Assembly: GCF_902489465.1 (NCBI RefSeq)
Contig: NZ_CABTZZ010000027.1
Span: 1 to 24,502 of the forward strand
Length of the DNA stretch: 24,502 bases
DNA from: an uncultured Varibaculum sp.
GTDB lineage: Bacteria; Actinomycetota; Actinomycetes; Actinomycetales; Actinomycetaceae
Direction of reading: 5' to 3'
The notes beneath the pieces are model-generated. The model had not been told where the DNA came from, did not search any database, and was given only the letters and a program-made list of their open reading frames with translations. Each line of letters opens with the position of its first letter. Positions within the stretch are counted from its first letter, which is position 1. Made by a program: the position numbers and the translations under genes. Below are positions 1 through 7,276 of this stretch, one piece after another.

Positions 1-22
1 CAGACGTGTGCTCTTCCGATCT
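1..22. other. Illumina TruSeq adapter remnant (not genomic)
   Basis: The first 22 bases, ending in GCTCTTCCGATCT, match from memory the 3' end of the Illumina TruSeq read-2 adapter exactly. Biological sequence therefore starts at about base 23, where the contig is cut. Any reading frame extending into this stretch is truncated by the library, not by a natural stop. Confidence 0.95.
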
Positions 23-195
23 ATGGGTGCTAGCAACAACAGAAAATATCTCTCTATGGCTGCGTTATTGTGCCGGCAACCAATGTTGCCTGTCAACGGC
101 GACAGAAAAAAGGACAGAGAGAAAAACAAGAACGAAACGACAAACCTGAAATAACCCAGCCACTCCTTACACTTAGTCTTTGACGGTAAACGCAT
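23..195 (-). CDS. Partial membrane-protein reading frame, 5' part only
   Basis: An ATG at 195-193 shares its A with the TAA stop of the upstream glycoside hydrolase gene (TAATG), the usual arrangement for translational coupling. From there the frame stays open for 57 codons to the adapter junction, so the gene is cut at the contig edge. The visible product has a short basic start (MRLPSKTKCKEW) and a strongly hydrophobic stretch at about residues 14-33, then a polar part and a second hydrophobic stretch at the cut end. This looks like the N-terminus of a membrane protein. No family is recognised. The alternative is a chance open frame in AT-rich sequence, since 57 codons is short. The coupling and hydrophobic pattern favour a real gene. 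Confidence 0.42.
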
Positions 196-2030
196 TATTC
201 CTCGCTTCCTGCTGGTTGGTTAAACCTTCGAGGACGAATTTGATTTTGAAAACTATCACCCAGGACAAACCGTTTAATCTGAGAGATAGGAATTTTAGGT
301 GTCCGATCTTCTTTCAATAAGCCATTTGTCTCTTGAAGAGTGTCAGTGAGCTGGGTATAACACCACCCCGTTAGTACGGATGAGTTGTAAAGTGCCCTGA
401 ATAGCGACGAAACTCTTTCCTCGAAATCTTTAGTGTTTGAGACTACTTCATATCCCCAGGAAGATTCTTTATCTTCACGTAAAGAAATTCCTCCGAACTC
501 TGTGACCATCATCGGACGATTTCCTAACTCTGTTGAAGAATTCAACAGGATCGGTCTTCCTTGCGGCCCGATTCCATGAATGGTCTGGCATACATTTCCA
601 GGTTCTAGGTAAGCAATTTCCAATTCATTTGCAGTTGTCGCATAATCATGCGTGCTCACAATATCCGTATCGAGTTGTTCCCAACCATCGTTAGCCACTA
701 CCAACCGGGTGGGATCCTTCGCTCTAGTTAATTCAACTATCGAATTTACAAAGTGGCGTTGGCTGGGATTAGTGGAGATTGCGTCAACTCCCCAACTCTC
801 GTTGAAAGGTACCCACACCACAATCGAAGGACTGGATGCATCTCGGTCAAGTATTGAATTCCACTGCGATAAGGTCCAATTAATGGCTCGGCGAGAATAC
901 TCAAATGCAGCAGGAAACTCTGCCCACACCATAATTCCCAGGTAATCAGCCATAGCAAGATAGCGTCTATCTGGAGTACGCTGATGGATTCTAATCGTAT
1001 TGAATCCCATGTCCCGAACTAGTTCTAAATCACGAATTTGAGCATCGCAACTAGGCGCTGTAAAGAAGCTTTCCCGCCAATACCCTTGATCTAAGATTCC
1101 GCGAACATATACAGGTTTTCTGTTAATTCTTAGATACCCATTCTTGATATCTACTGCACGAAGCCCAAGATAAGAGAGAACCTTGTCTTCTTGGCTACCA
1201 ACTTTTAAGTCAACTTCAGCATCAATCAGGTTAGGCGAGCTGGGGAACCAAAGTAGATTATTCCATTCCGTTCGACTCCGCACCTGCGGAATCTCTACGA
1301 TTACGGTTGCAGACATACCTTTTATATCGGTTTCAACCGCAGCCAGCTCTTGCCCCCGCAATCTCAAATTAATACGAATGCGTCCCTGAGGAATCCATTT
1401 TGAAAAAGCAAATTCGGCAGTAACTATTGCTCGATCAAGATCAAATTTCCACCAAATTTGCTCTATTGCATGACAGGGAACAGACTCCACCCACACATCT
1501 CGCCAAATTCCGGTAGAACGTCTGTACCAGATGTCATGCGGTTGTTCGAGCCAATCTTGCTTTCCCCGCGGTTGACTCTGATCAAGCCTACAATCTTCCG
1601 CTCGCACAACAACTTCATATTCATCGTCCTCTGGAAGTTTTACCGAAAAAGAGGTTCCACCCCCGACGTGCTTGCATAAATGATTCCCATTCACCCAGAC
1701 ATCAGCAAAGAAATCAACGGCCTCAAAGTTAAGACACCATTCAGTTCCATCAGCTTTCGGAGGCAAATCTTGATGTTTCAAGTTTCGTCGATACCAAACC
1801 ACATCACAATCCGAAAAATCTGTAATTTCAGATAGCTCGCTTCCGGGGGGGAAAGGAATGAGCACTTCCCGGTTAAAAACCGAGGCACAGCTAAACCAAC
1901 TCTCTTTTAGGCCTTCATCCTCAGGATCTTCCGCAAACTGCCAATACCCATTCAAACTAGCCCAGTCACTACGACGCAATTGAGGTCGGGGATACCCAAA
2001 ATCCAATTGTAAATCTTCATTGATCGACAC
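195..2030 (-). CDS. Glycoside hydrolase family 2 (beta-galactosidase/beta-glucuronidase-like)
   Basis: This 611-residue protein has the GH2 layout: an N-terminal jelly-roll sugar-binding domain (about 12-185, opening with the typical RPQLRRSDWASLNGYWQF), an Ig-like domain (about 190-295) and a TIM barrel (about 300-590). The acid/base glutamate is E411 in PFNESWG, preceded by the conserved N410. The nucleophile is E511 in MMVTEFGG. The late TGWCYTQLTDTLQETNGLL segment is also typical of the family. There is no signal peptide, so it probably acts in the cytoplasm on imported glycosides. GH2 covers beta-galactosidases, glucuronidases and mannosidases, and the substrate cannot be fixed here. The start is GTG at 2030, with an in-frame TAG just upstream and only a weak ribosome site. 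The gene is visibly more AT-rich than the housekeeping genes beside it, which suggests an accessory locus. A 16-bp palindrome lies 21 bases upstream. Confidence 0.92.
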   Translation of the reverse strand: MSINEDLQLDFGYPRPQLRRSDWASLNGYWQFAEDPEDEGLKESWFSCASVFNREVLIPFPPGSELSEITDFSDCDVVWYRRNLKHQDLPPKADGTEWCLNFEAVDFFADVWVNGNHLCKHVGGGTSFSVKLPEDDEYEVVVRAEDCRLDQSQPRGKQDWLEQPHDIWYRRSTGIWRDVWVESVPCHAIEQIWWKFDLDRAIVTAEFAFSKWIPQGRIRINLRLRGQELAAVETDIKGMSATVIVEIPQVRSRTEWNNLLWFPSSPNLIDAEVDLKVGSQEDKVLSYLGLRAVDIKNGYLRINRKPVYVRGILDQGYWRESFFTAPSCDAQIRDLELVRDMGFNTIRIHQRTPDRRYLAMADYLGIMVWAEFPAAFEYSRRAINWTLSQWNSILDRDASSPSIVVWVPFNESWGVDAISTNPSQRHFVNSIVELTRAKDPTRLVVANDGWEQLDTDIVSTHDYATTANELEIAYLEPGNVCQTIHGIGPQGRPILLNSSTELGNRPMMVTEFGGISLREDKESSWGYEVVSNTKDFEERVSSLFRALYNSSVLTGWCYTQLTDTLQETNGLLKEDRTPKIPISQIKRFVLGDSFQNQIRPRRFNQPAGSEE

Positions 2031-2050
2031 ATAAGTAGCCTAATACATAA

Positions 2051-2066
2051 TTTGCTACGTAGCAAA
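2051..2066. promoter_or_regulatory. Perfect 16-bp palindrome, candidate operator of the GH2 gene
   Basis: TTTGCTACGTAGCAAA is a perfect inverted repeat with a central CG, as in many LacI-family operators. It lies 20 bases upstream of the GH2 GTG start and directly downstream of an AT-rich, -10-like stretch on the minus strand. A repressor bound here could block transcription of the hydrolase and the coupled frame behind it. The sequence differs from the palindrome before the sugar transporter, so a different regulator is likely. Confidence 0.5.
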
Positions 2067-2176
2067 CTAAAATAATATTTTTCTCAAACTTCTCAATTTT
2101 CTGACCTCACAAATGCGGGCTAATGCTCATTCGGGCATTAACTCCGATATTTCCCCTAACAAGCACAGGAGAGAAT

Positions 2177-2212
2177 AAAAAATGGATCCAGGTTATTCCT
2201 GGATCCATTTTG
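2177..2212 (-). terminator. Intrinsic terminator of the bS22 gene
   Basis: Two perfectly complementary 14-base arms, AAAATGGATCCAGG (2179-2192) and CCTGGATCCATTTT (2198-2211), flank a 5-base loop. Read on the minus strand the stem ends in TTTTTT. It starts 11 bases beyond the bS22 stop, so it should end that transcript and insulate the GH2 gene. The A/T-rich flanks could let it work in both directions. Confidence 0.88.
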
Positions 2213-2222
2213 CATTATGCCG

Positions 2223-2321
2223 TTACTTCTTGTTGCGACGCTGGTGACGAGTCTTACGCAACAGCTTACGGTGCTTTTTCTTGGACATGCGCTTGCGGCG
2301 CTTTTTGATTACCGAGCCCAC
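2223..2321 (-). CDS. Small ribosomal subunit protein bS22 (AURKAIP1/COX24-domain)
   Basis: This 32-residue, extremely basic protein begins (M)GSVIKKRRKRMSKKKHRK and ends QRRNKK. It matches the short actinobacterial AURKAIP1/COX24-domain protein found in mycobacterial 30S ribosomes as bS22. The start is GTG at 2321, which gives the conserved GSVIKKRRKRM opening, and AAAGGAGAA lies a few bases upstream as a strong ribosome site. It sits 92 bases downstream of a BldC-like gene, the neighbour it also has in mycobacteria, as far as I recall. It has its own candidate promoter and a strong terminator. The gene is easily missed because it is so short. Confidence 0.93.
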   Translation of the reverse strand: MGSVIKKRRKRMSKKKHRKLLRKTRHQRRNKK

Positions 2322-2389
2322 TAGGTTCTCCTTTTGCTTCTTGATGCGCGCGCGGCGCAGATACTACCTTAAGGTATTTTTCTCGCCCT

Positions 2390-2417
2390 ACTATACAACA
2401 ACTTAAGCGGCGATTAA
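2390..2417 (-). promoter_or_regulatory. Candidate promoter of the bS22 gene
   Basis: On the minus strand TATAGT (2395-2390) is a good -10 element, with TTAATC (2417-2412) as a weak -35 at 16 bases spacing. This would give a leader of about 60 bases ahead of the GTG start, containing the palindrome TACCTTAAGGTA (2365-2376). The -35 overlaps the stop codon of the upstream gene. Assigned by eye only. Confidence 0.4.
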
Positions 2418-2629
2418 CTATTGGCTACCCCTGAAGATTGTTCCCAGTCACCAAAACCCTGCCCCATCATCTGGTCGATTGCCGCAGCCGGTACCCGAAA
2501 AGACTTGCCGACTCGAACTGCGGGGATATCACCGGCGTGGATCATCCGATAGACCGTCATTTTGGACACGCGCATTAGTTCCGCGACCTCTGCCACTGTT
2601 ACGAAGCGCGGAGCTTGCTGCTGTGCCAT
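2414..2629 (-). CDS. BldC/excisionase-type helix-turn-helix DNA-binding protein
   Basis: This 71-residue protein is almost entirely one MerR/excisionase-like winged helix. It has VTVAEVAELMRVSKMTVYRMI at about residues 9-29 (helix-turn-helix), then a GDIPAVRVGKSFRVP wing and a short C-terminal helix. Small proteins of this type (BldC of Streptomyces and mycobacterial relatives) bind DNA and regulate development or housekeeping genes. The ATG at 2629 is preferred because AGGACGGAA lies at a suitable distance; an in-frame ATG 27 bases further up has no ribosome site. The bS22 gene follows on the same strand, a pairing also found in mycobacteria from memory. The target genes are not known. Confidence 0.85.
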   Translation of the reverse strand: MAQQQAPRFVTVAEVAELMRVSKMTVYRMIHAGDIPAVRVGKSFRVPAAAIDQMMGQGFGDWEQSSGVANS

Positions 2630-2964
2630 AATGTTCCGTCCTAATTTCGAATCCATGCCGGTTAGGGATTATTTATAAGCTTAAGCCGTTGACCTAGAAA
2701 AATTCTAGAGTTTCAGGCATCCATGTCTAAAAATACCCCAAGAGACCCACTTTTCTCAACTGCCACAGGAAAGTACCTAAAAAACCGGAAATTTTCGTTA
2801 CTTTTTAGAGTTGCTTTATTTATTTTTATACTGATTTACTCTACTGGAAGCTATATTTTCCTGTATTGGCGCTGCGGAAATAATCCTGCCTAGCTGTCCT
2901 AACCGAAAGTAGAGGCAGCGGGTTAATATCAAGGCAGGAAACATTTATTTTTAAAGGGGGTGTG
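2630..2964. other. Intergenic region between divergent BldC-like and ktrB genes
   Basis: About 335 bases hold no credible gene. The region is AT-rich and must carry the divergent promoters. A candidate -10 for the leftward gene is TATAAA near 2671-2676 on the minus strand. An inverted repeat, CTAGAA-AAA-TTCTAG (2694-2708), sits upstream of it. Near the right end AAAGGGGG (2953-2960) is the ktrB ribosome site. I looked for a c-di-AMP riboswitch, common before potassium transporter genes, and did not recognise its conserved core. Confidence 0.6.
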
Positions 2965-4341
2965 ATGGCACAACAGCGGCGCATTTCCAAGCGCGCGAAG
3001 GTCAGAGGATCGCTAGACCATCTTGCCCGCACCTCCCCAGCACGGCTGGTAGTACTGGTGTTCGCAGCAATCATCCTGGTGATGACGCTACTGCTTTCTT
3101 TACCAATTGCCACCACCACTGGCAAACCTGCTCCCCTGGTCGATGCGGTTTTTACTTCCACCTCAGCCGTTTGTGTAACTGGCCTGACCGTAGTCAACAC
3201 CGCTTCCTACTGGTCTTTATTTGGACAAATCGTAATCATACTGGGTATCCATATTGGTGGCCTGGGGGTAATGACCCTGGCATCAATATTGGCACTAGCG
3301 GTATCGCGTCATATTGGACTGACCCAAAGAATGCTGGCCGCCATCGAAAAAACCGCCTCCCTCGGCAAAGTCGGCGCCCTGATCCGCACGGTGATCGTCA
3401 CCTCCCTGACTTGCGAATCAATTATTTTCATTGCGCTATTACCGCGTTTCTTAACCTTAAACGAGTCCGTTGGCTCCGCTATCTGGCACGCCCTATTTCA
3501 ATCAATATCGATCTTTAACAACGCGGGTTTTATCAACCTACCCGAAGGAATGGAAGCCCACCTGGGAGACTGGTGGATGATTAGTCCCGTGATCTTGGGA
3601 ACTTTCCTGGGAGCCTTGGGATTCCCGGTAATGCTAGATGTGAAAGAAAACTGGCGTTCCCCCCACAAACTTAGTTTGCATTCAAAGCTAACTATCACCA
3701 CCTACCTGGCAATTTGGGTATTAACTGCAGTAATGATTGCTTTCTCGGAATGGAATAACCGCGGAACCTTCGCATCCATGAGCACCTCCGAATCCCTACA
3801 AACCTCGATTCTGTTCGGAGTCAACTCCCGCTCTTCCGGGATTAGCACCATTGACGTAGGACAAATGACCAGAGGCTCCTGGTTCTTATTGGACGTGCTG
3901 ATGTTTATCGGCGGAGGCTCCGCCTCTACCGCGGGCGGCATCAAAGTCTCCACCCTGGCGGTAATGATCTTGGCAATAATGGCTGAGGCTCGCGGGGATC
4001 GGGACGTAGAAGCTTTCCATCGCCGCATCCCCCCCTCGGTAGTGCGCCTCTCAGTGGCCGTGACCGGTCTGGGCGCCATCCTAGTGGTGACCGCTATCTT
4101 CTTCCTGCTATCGGTAACGGACTATTCGATGGACGTTGTCGGATTCGAAGTGATTTCTGCTTTCGCCACCGTAGGATTATCAACCGGAATCACCCCCGAT
4201 TTACCGATTATCGGCAAGTATTCACTGGTACTGCTCATGTTTGCGGGCAGAACTGGCACTATGACAGTAGCGGCGGCGCTCGCGCTGCGCGAGCGTCGCC
4301 GAGTTATCAGAATGCCCGAAGAGCGCCCCATAATCGGATAG
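2965..4341 (+). CDS. ktrB: Potassium uptake protein KtrB/TrkH family (membrane pore subunit)
   Basis: This 458-residue integral membrane protein is the potassium-conducting subunit of a Ktr/Trk system. It shows four pore-loop repeats, each with the key filter glycine: G73 (VCVTGLT), G188 (FNNAGFI), G292 (SRSSGIS) and G404 (ATVGLST). The glycine-rich GGGSASTAGGIK at about 316-326 corresponds to the KtrB gating loop in the middle of the third repeat. The length fits KtrB. ATG at 2965 is preferred over the GTG directly before it because AAAGGGGG ends 4 bases upstream of the ATG. Its regulatory partner ktrA lies just downstream but points the other way, so the two are transcribed separately and converge. 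Confidence 0.92.
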   Translation: MAQQRRISKRAKVRGSLDHLARTSPARLVVLVFAAIILVMTLLLSLPIATTTGKPAPLVDAVFTSTSAVCVTGLTVVNTASYWSLFGQIVIILGIHIGGLGVMTLASILALAVSRHIGLTQRMLAAIEKTASLGKVGALIRTVIVTSLTCESIIFIALLPRFLTLNESVGSAIWHALFQSISIFNNAGFINLPEGMEAHLGDWWMISPVILGTFLGALGFPVMLDVKENWRSPHKLSLHSKLTITTYLAIWVLTAVMIAFSEWNNRGTFASMSTSESLQTSILFGVNSRSSGISTIDVGQMTRGSWFLLDVLMFIGGGSASTAGGIKVSTLAVMILAIMAEARGDRDVEAFHRRIPPSVVRLSVAVTGLGAILVVTAIFFLLSVTDYSMDVVGFEVISAFATVGLSTGITPDLPIIGKYSLVLLMFAGRTGTMTVAAALALRERRRVIRMPEERPIIG

Positions 4342-4492
4342 TTCTGGCCTCAGCACCTAACTACACCGACCGAAAGGTTTACCTACCTGATCTGGGTTGC
4401 AGAAACGCTAGAAACCCGCGCGAGATTAGCCGCCCCGCGCCCTCTGCAATTGCCTAAAGACCTCGAAACCCGATTTTTACCCCAAAAGCGGA

Positions 4493-5161
4493 TTAAGGCA
4501 TTTGCGCAAACTGCTCCAATAATTCCGCGTCACCAGAAACAATAATGATGTCGTTAGCATCTACCCGGGTTTGGGGAGCAGCATATTCAAAAGGCTCGCC
4601 AGGAGAGAGCACCCCAATCACCGTGACCCCATATTTAGAGCGAGTATCGAGTTCCTCCAAAGTAAAGCCGTGGCAGGCCTTGGGCGGACGCATTTTCACT
4701 ACCGAGAACCCCTTGCGATCCATCTCGATATAGTCCAGCATCTTTCCACCCACCAGGTGCGCGGTACGCACCCCGGCATCATATTCGGGGTAAACCACGT
4801 GGTGAGCACCGATTCGCTTTAGAATCGACCCATGTTCTAGGGAAGTGGCTTTAGCCCAGATCGACCCGATTCCCAGATCCACCAGGTTTGCGGTGATCAG
4901 TACTGATGCCTCCAGGGCGGTTCCTACCCCCACTACGGCGGCTTGAAAATCGGTGGCTCCCAGCTGCTCTAAGGCTTCGGCACTGGTAGCATCGGCTTGC
5001 ACCACTGGCAGACGCGACTGCCATTGGGTAACGATCCGCGGGGACTTTTCCACCGCCAAGACTTCGCGCTCTAGGCTCTCTAAAGAGGCGGCTACCGCCG
5101 AACCGAAACGCCCCAAACCGATAACTAGCACTCCAGATGCGCCAGTATCCCGTTTCGCCAT
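4493..5161 (-). CDS. ktrA: Potassium uptake regulatory subunit KtrA/TrkA (RCK domains)
   Basis: This 222-residue cytoplasmic protein has an N-terminal RCK/TrkA-N Rossmann domain (about 9-130) with the nucleotide motif GLGRFG (15-20) and an acidic residue, E38, at the end of the second strand. A TrkA-C domain follows at about 145-220. KtrA rings bind ATP, ADP or NAD(H) and gate the KtrB pore. The start ATG has a very strong ribosome site, AAGGAGGA. The gene faces ktrB tail to tail across 151 bases and diverges from radA. Confidence 0.92.
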   Translation of the reverse strand: MAKRDTGASGVLVIGLGRFGSAVAASLESLEREVLAVEKSPRIVTQWQSRLPVVQADATSAEALEQLGATDFQAAVVGVGTALEASVLITANLVDLGIGSIWAKATSLEHGSILKRIGAHHVVYPEYDAGVRTAHLVGGKMLDYIEMDRKGFSVVKMRPPKACHGFTLEELDTRSKYGVTVIGVLSPGEPFEYAAPQTRVDANDIIIVSGDAELLEQFAQMP

Positions 5162-5249
5162 CTGTGTCCTCCTTTTATCCCCAGCTGTAAATAATCAAGC
5201 ATTCTGCTTCCAGCCTACCCCGCTCGAATATTTACTAGGCGTGCCGCGC

Positions 5250-5255
5250 TAAAGT
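5250..5255 (+). promoter_or_regulatory. Candidate -10 element for leaderless radA transcription
   Basis: TAAAGT fits the actinobacterial TANNNT -10 pattern and ends 6 bases before the radA ATG. Transcription would then start at or next to the ATG, giving a leaderless mRNA. No strong Shine-Dalgarno sequence and no clear -35 element are visible. Assigned by eye. Confidence 0.35.
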
Positions 5256-5261
5256 TAGGGC

Positions 5262-6662
5262 ATGGCCAAGGTAAAGACAAGCTATCAATGTTCCGAATGC
5301 GGCTGGCAATCTAGCAAATGGCTGGGACAATGTCGCAACTGTAAGGCTTGGGGAACGCTAGAGGAAAGCGTCCCGGCTAACGAGCCTGCACCCTCCCCAA
5401 ATAAGATCGCAGGCAAAACTCCCCGAAGCAAGGCTCTGCCCATCAGTGAAGTTGATATTGCGGATGCTAGATTCATCCCCACGGGAATCGGGGAACTAGA
5501 CCGGGTACTCGGCGGCGGCCTAGTGGCAGGATCTGTGGTTTTATTGGCGGGTGAACCGGGCGTCGGCAAATCTACCCTCTTATTGGATGTTGCTGGAAAA
5601 GTGGCGTCTACCTGGTCAAACAAGTCGGTACTGTATATAACCGGGGAAGAATCTGCCGCACAGGTGCGGTTGCGAGCAGAGCGGATCGGTGCCCTGACCG
5701 ATAATCTCTTACTGGCTGCGGAAACCGAATTGGAAAGCGTCCTGGGGCATATCGATCAGTGTTCCCCTTCACTGGTGATTGCAGATTCGGTACAAACTAT
5801 TGCCTCCGCCCAAGTCAGCGGACAAGCCGGAAACGTGACCCAGGTACGCGCAGTCTGTTCGGCTTTAATCGAGGTCGCCAAAAGCCGCGGCATCCCGATT
5901 TTGCTGGTAGGACACGTAACTAAATCCGGTGGAATTGCCGGTCCGCGCGTTTTGGAACACCTAGTTGACGTAGTTACCCAGTTCGAGGGGGATCGCCATA
6001 CCCGCTTACGGCTGCTGCGGGCAGTCAAGAACCGCTATGGCGCCACCGATGAAGTTGGTTGTTTTGAACTGGTAGAGAAAGGAATTATCGGGTTAGCAGA
6101 CCCTTCGGGACTATTCCTGTCACAGACTTCCTCGCGGGTACCCGGCACTTGCGTAACCGTGACTCTCGAGGGACGACGCCCGATGCCTACCGAAATTCAA
6201 GCCTTAGTGTCTCCGCTGGTTTCTGGAGGATCAGCGCGGCGCACCACCTCGGGACTAGATTATTCGCGGGTGGCGATGACCTTAGCGGTACTGCAAGCCC
6301 GCCTGCGCCTCGCCCTTTCCCAATGTGACGTTTATGTTTCCACCGTAGGAGGCGCCAAAACCAGCGAACCGGCAGTTGATTTGGCGGTGGCGCTAGCCAT
6401 TACCAGCGCTACCCAGTCACGCCCTCCCCTAGAAAAAATGGTGGCTATCGGGGAGGTATCCTTAACCGGAGAAATCCGCGCTACCGTGGGTCTAGGACAG
6501 CGGCTATCCGAGGCCGCGCGGCTGGGTTTTCGTCACGCCCTGATACCTCGCCTGGGAGCCGATGAGGTTACTGCCCCCAAAGGGATGAGCCTGCATCCGG
6601 TAACTAACCTGGCAGAAGCAGTGATGATCGCCCTGCCCGAGGAGGGGGCTACTTCAAAGTAA
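5262..6662 (+). CDS. radA: DNA repair protein RadA
   Basis: This 466-residue protein has the full RadA architecture. A C4 zinc finger uses C10, C13, C24 and C27. A RecA-like ATPase follows with Walker A GEPGVGKST (97-105) and the RadA-specific KNRYG motif (256-260). The C-terminal Lon-protease-like domain (about 300-460) completes it. RadA is a DnaB-like helicase that helps process recombination intermediates. The gene diverges from ktrA, with 100 bases between them. Its stop overlaps the stop of the convergent gene on the other strand by 14 bases, so no separate terminator fits between them. Confidence 0.96.
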   Translation: MAKVKTSYQCSECGWQSSKWLGQCRNCKAWGTLEESVPANEPAPSPNKIAGKTPRSKALPISEVDIADARFIPTGIGELDRVLGGGLVAGSVVLLAGEPGVGKSTLLLDVAGKVASTWSNKSVLYITGEESAAQVRLRAERIGALTDNLLLAAETELESVLGHIDQCSPSLVIADSVQTIASAQVSGQAGNVTQVRAVCSALIEVAKSRGIPILLVGHVTKSGGIAGPRVLEHLVDVVTQFEGDRHTRLRLLRAVKNRYGATDEVGCFELVEKGIIGLADPSGLFLSQTSSRVPGTCVTVTLEGRRPMPTEIQALVSPLVSGGSARRTTSGLDYSRVAMTLAVLQARLRLALSQCDVYVSTVGGAKTSEPAVDLAVALAITSATQSRPPLEKMVAIGEVSLTGEIRATVGLGQRLSEAARLGFRHALIPRLGADEVTAPKGMSLHPVTNLAEAVMIALPEEGATSK

Positions 6663-7254
6663 AGACGGCTTTCGCGTCGGTGATTTCTTTCCCATAGAGA
6701 ACAGGAATAGCCCGATAGGTGCCGGCCTGCGCCATATCGCCCTTCTCGCAGCCGTTTCTAGTTTTCCCATCCCACTTGAGGGTGGTGTCATATTCCATGC
6801 CGGTTCCGAGCAGCAGCGGCTGTTCCTGAACCTTCCCCTGACATTTCCAGGATTCCCACACCGTGTCTTCACCGGTAATAACTTTTACGCCCACCTTGTC
6901 AATAGCCCCATTCATAGTGCAAGGCTGATTTCCTTTGGTGTTATGTAAAACTACTTTGAAGTTAACGCCTGCTCCCACCTGGTTTTCCGCCTTTTCCGGC
7001 TCTAACTTGTAGCTAATATTTGCGAGATTACAGGTAGTGGGTTGCGTTACGACCTCTTTTTTAGCTTGTTCAGCTTGGGCACGCTGCTTGCTATCATCGG
7101 CAGCCTGCATCCATGACCAGGCAAAACGAACGATTAATAGCACTAGGGCGATCAACACCGCCAAAATTAGCACCGCTACTAGCCGGCGCACCCAAAAAGT
7201 TGTTTGCGAAGGGCGTACCCGCTCGGAAGAGCGTCGGCGTTGGTCTGGACTCAT
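6649..7254 (-). CDS. Membrane-anchored protein of unknown function
   Basis: This 201-residue protein has a basic N-terminus, one membrane segment (about residues 24-49) and an extracytoplasmic domain of about 125 residues. That domain contains four cysteines, which could form two disulfides, and ends in an AGTYRAIPVLYG-like strand. The pattern (a Trp-containing core, LLLGTGMEYDTTLKWDGK, then GTY) loosely recalls Ig-like folds such as BsuPI or DUF4232. This is a resemblance by eye, not an assignment. It is the last gene of the leftward folate cluster, 22 bases after the DUF3180 gene, and its 3' end overlaps radA by 14 bases. Ribosome site weak. Confidence 0.75.
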   Translation of the reverse strand: MSPDQRRRSSERVRPSQTTFWVRRLVAVLILAVLIALVLLIVRFAWSWMQAADDSKQRAQAEQAKKEVVTQPTTCNLANISYKLEPEKAENQVGAGVNFKVVLHNTKGNQPCTMNGAIDKVGVKVITGEDTVWESWKCQGKVQEQPLLLGTGMEYDTTLKWDGKTRNGCEKGDMAQAGTYRAIPVLYGKEITDAKAVFTLK

Positions 7255-7276
7255 GCCCTTAGGTTACCCCAAGCCG

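Noticed and set aside
2123..2308. Plus-strand 61-codon frame
   Set aside because: It runs antisense through the terminator and the bS22 gene, has no ribosome site, and its residues show no family pattern.
2761..2964. c-di-AMP (ydaO-type) riboswitch before ktrB
   Set aside because: Expected for potassium transport genes, but the conserved core sequence pattern was not recognisable in this AT-rich leader.
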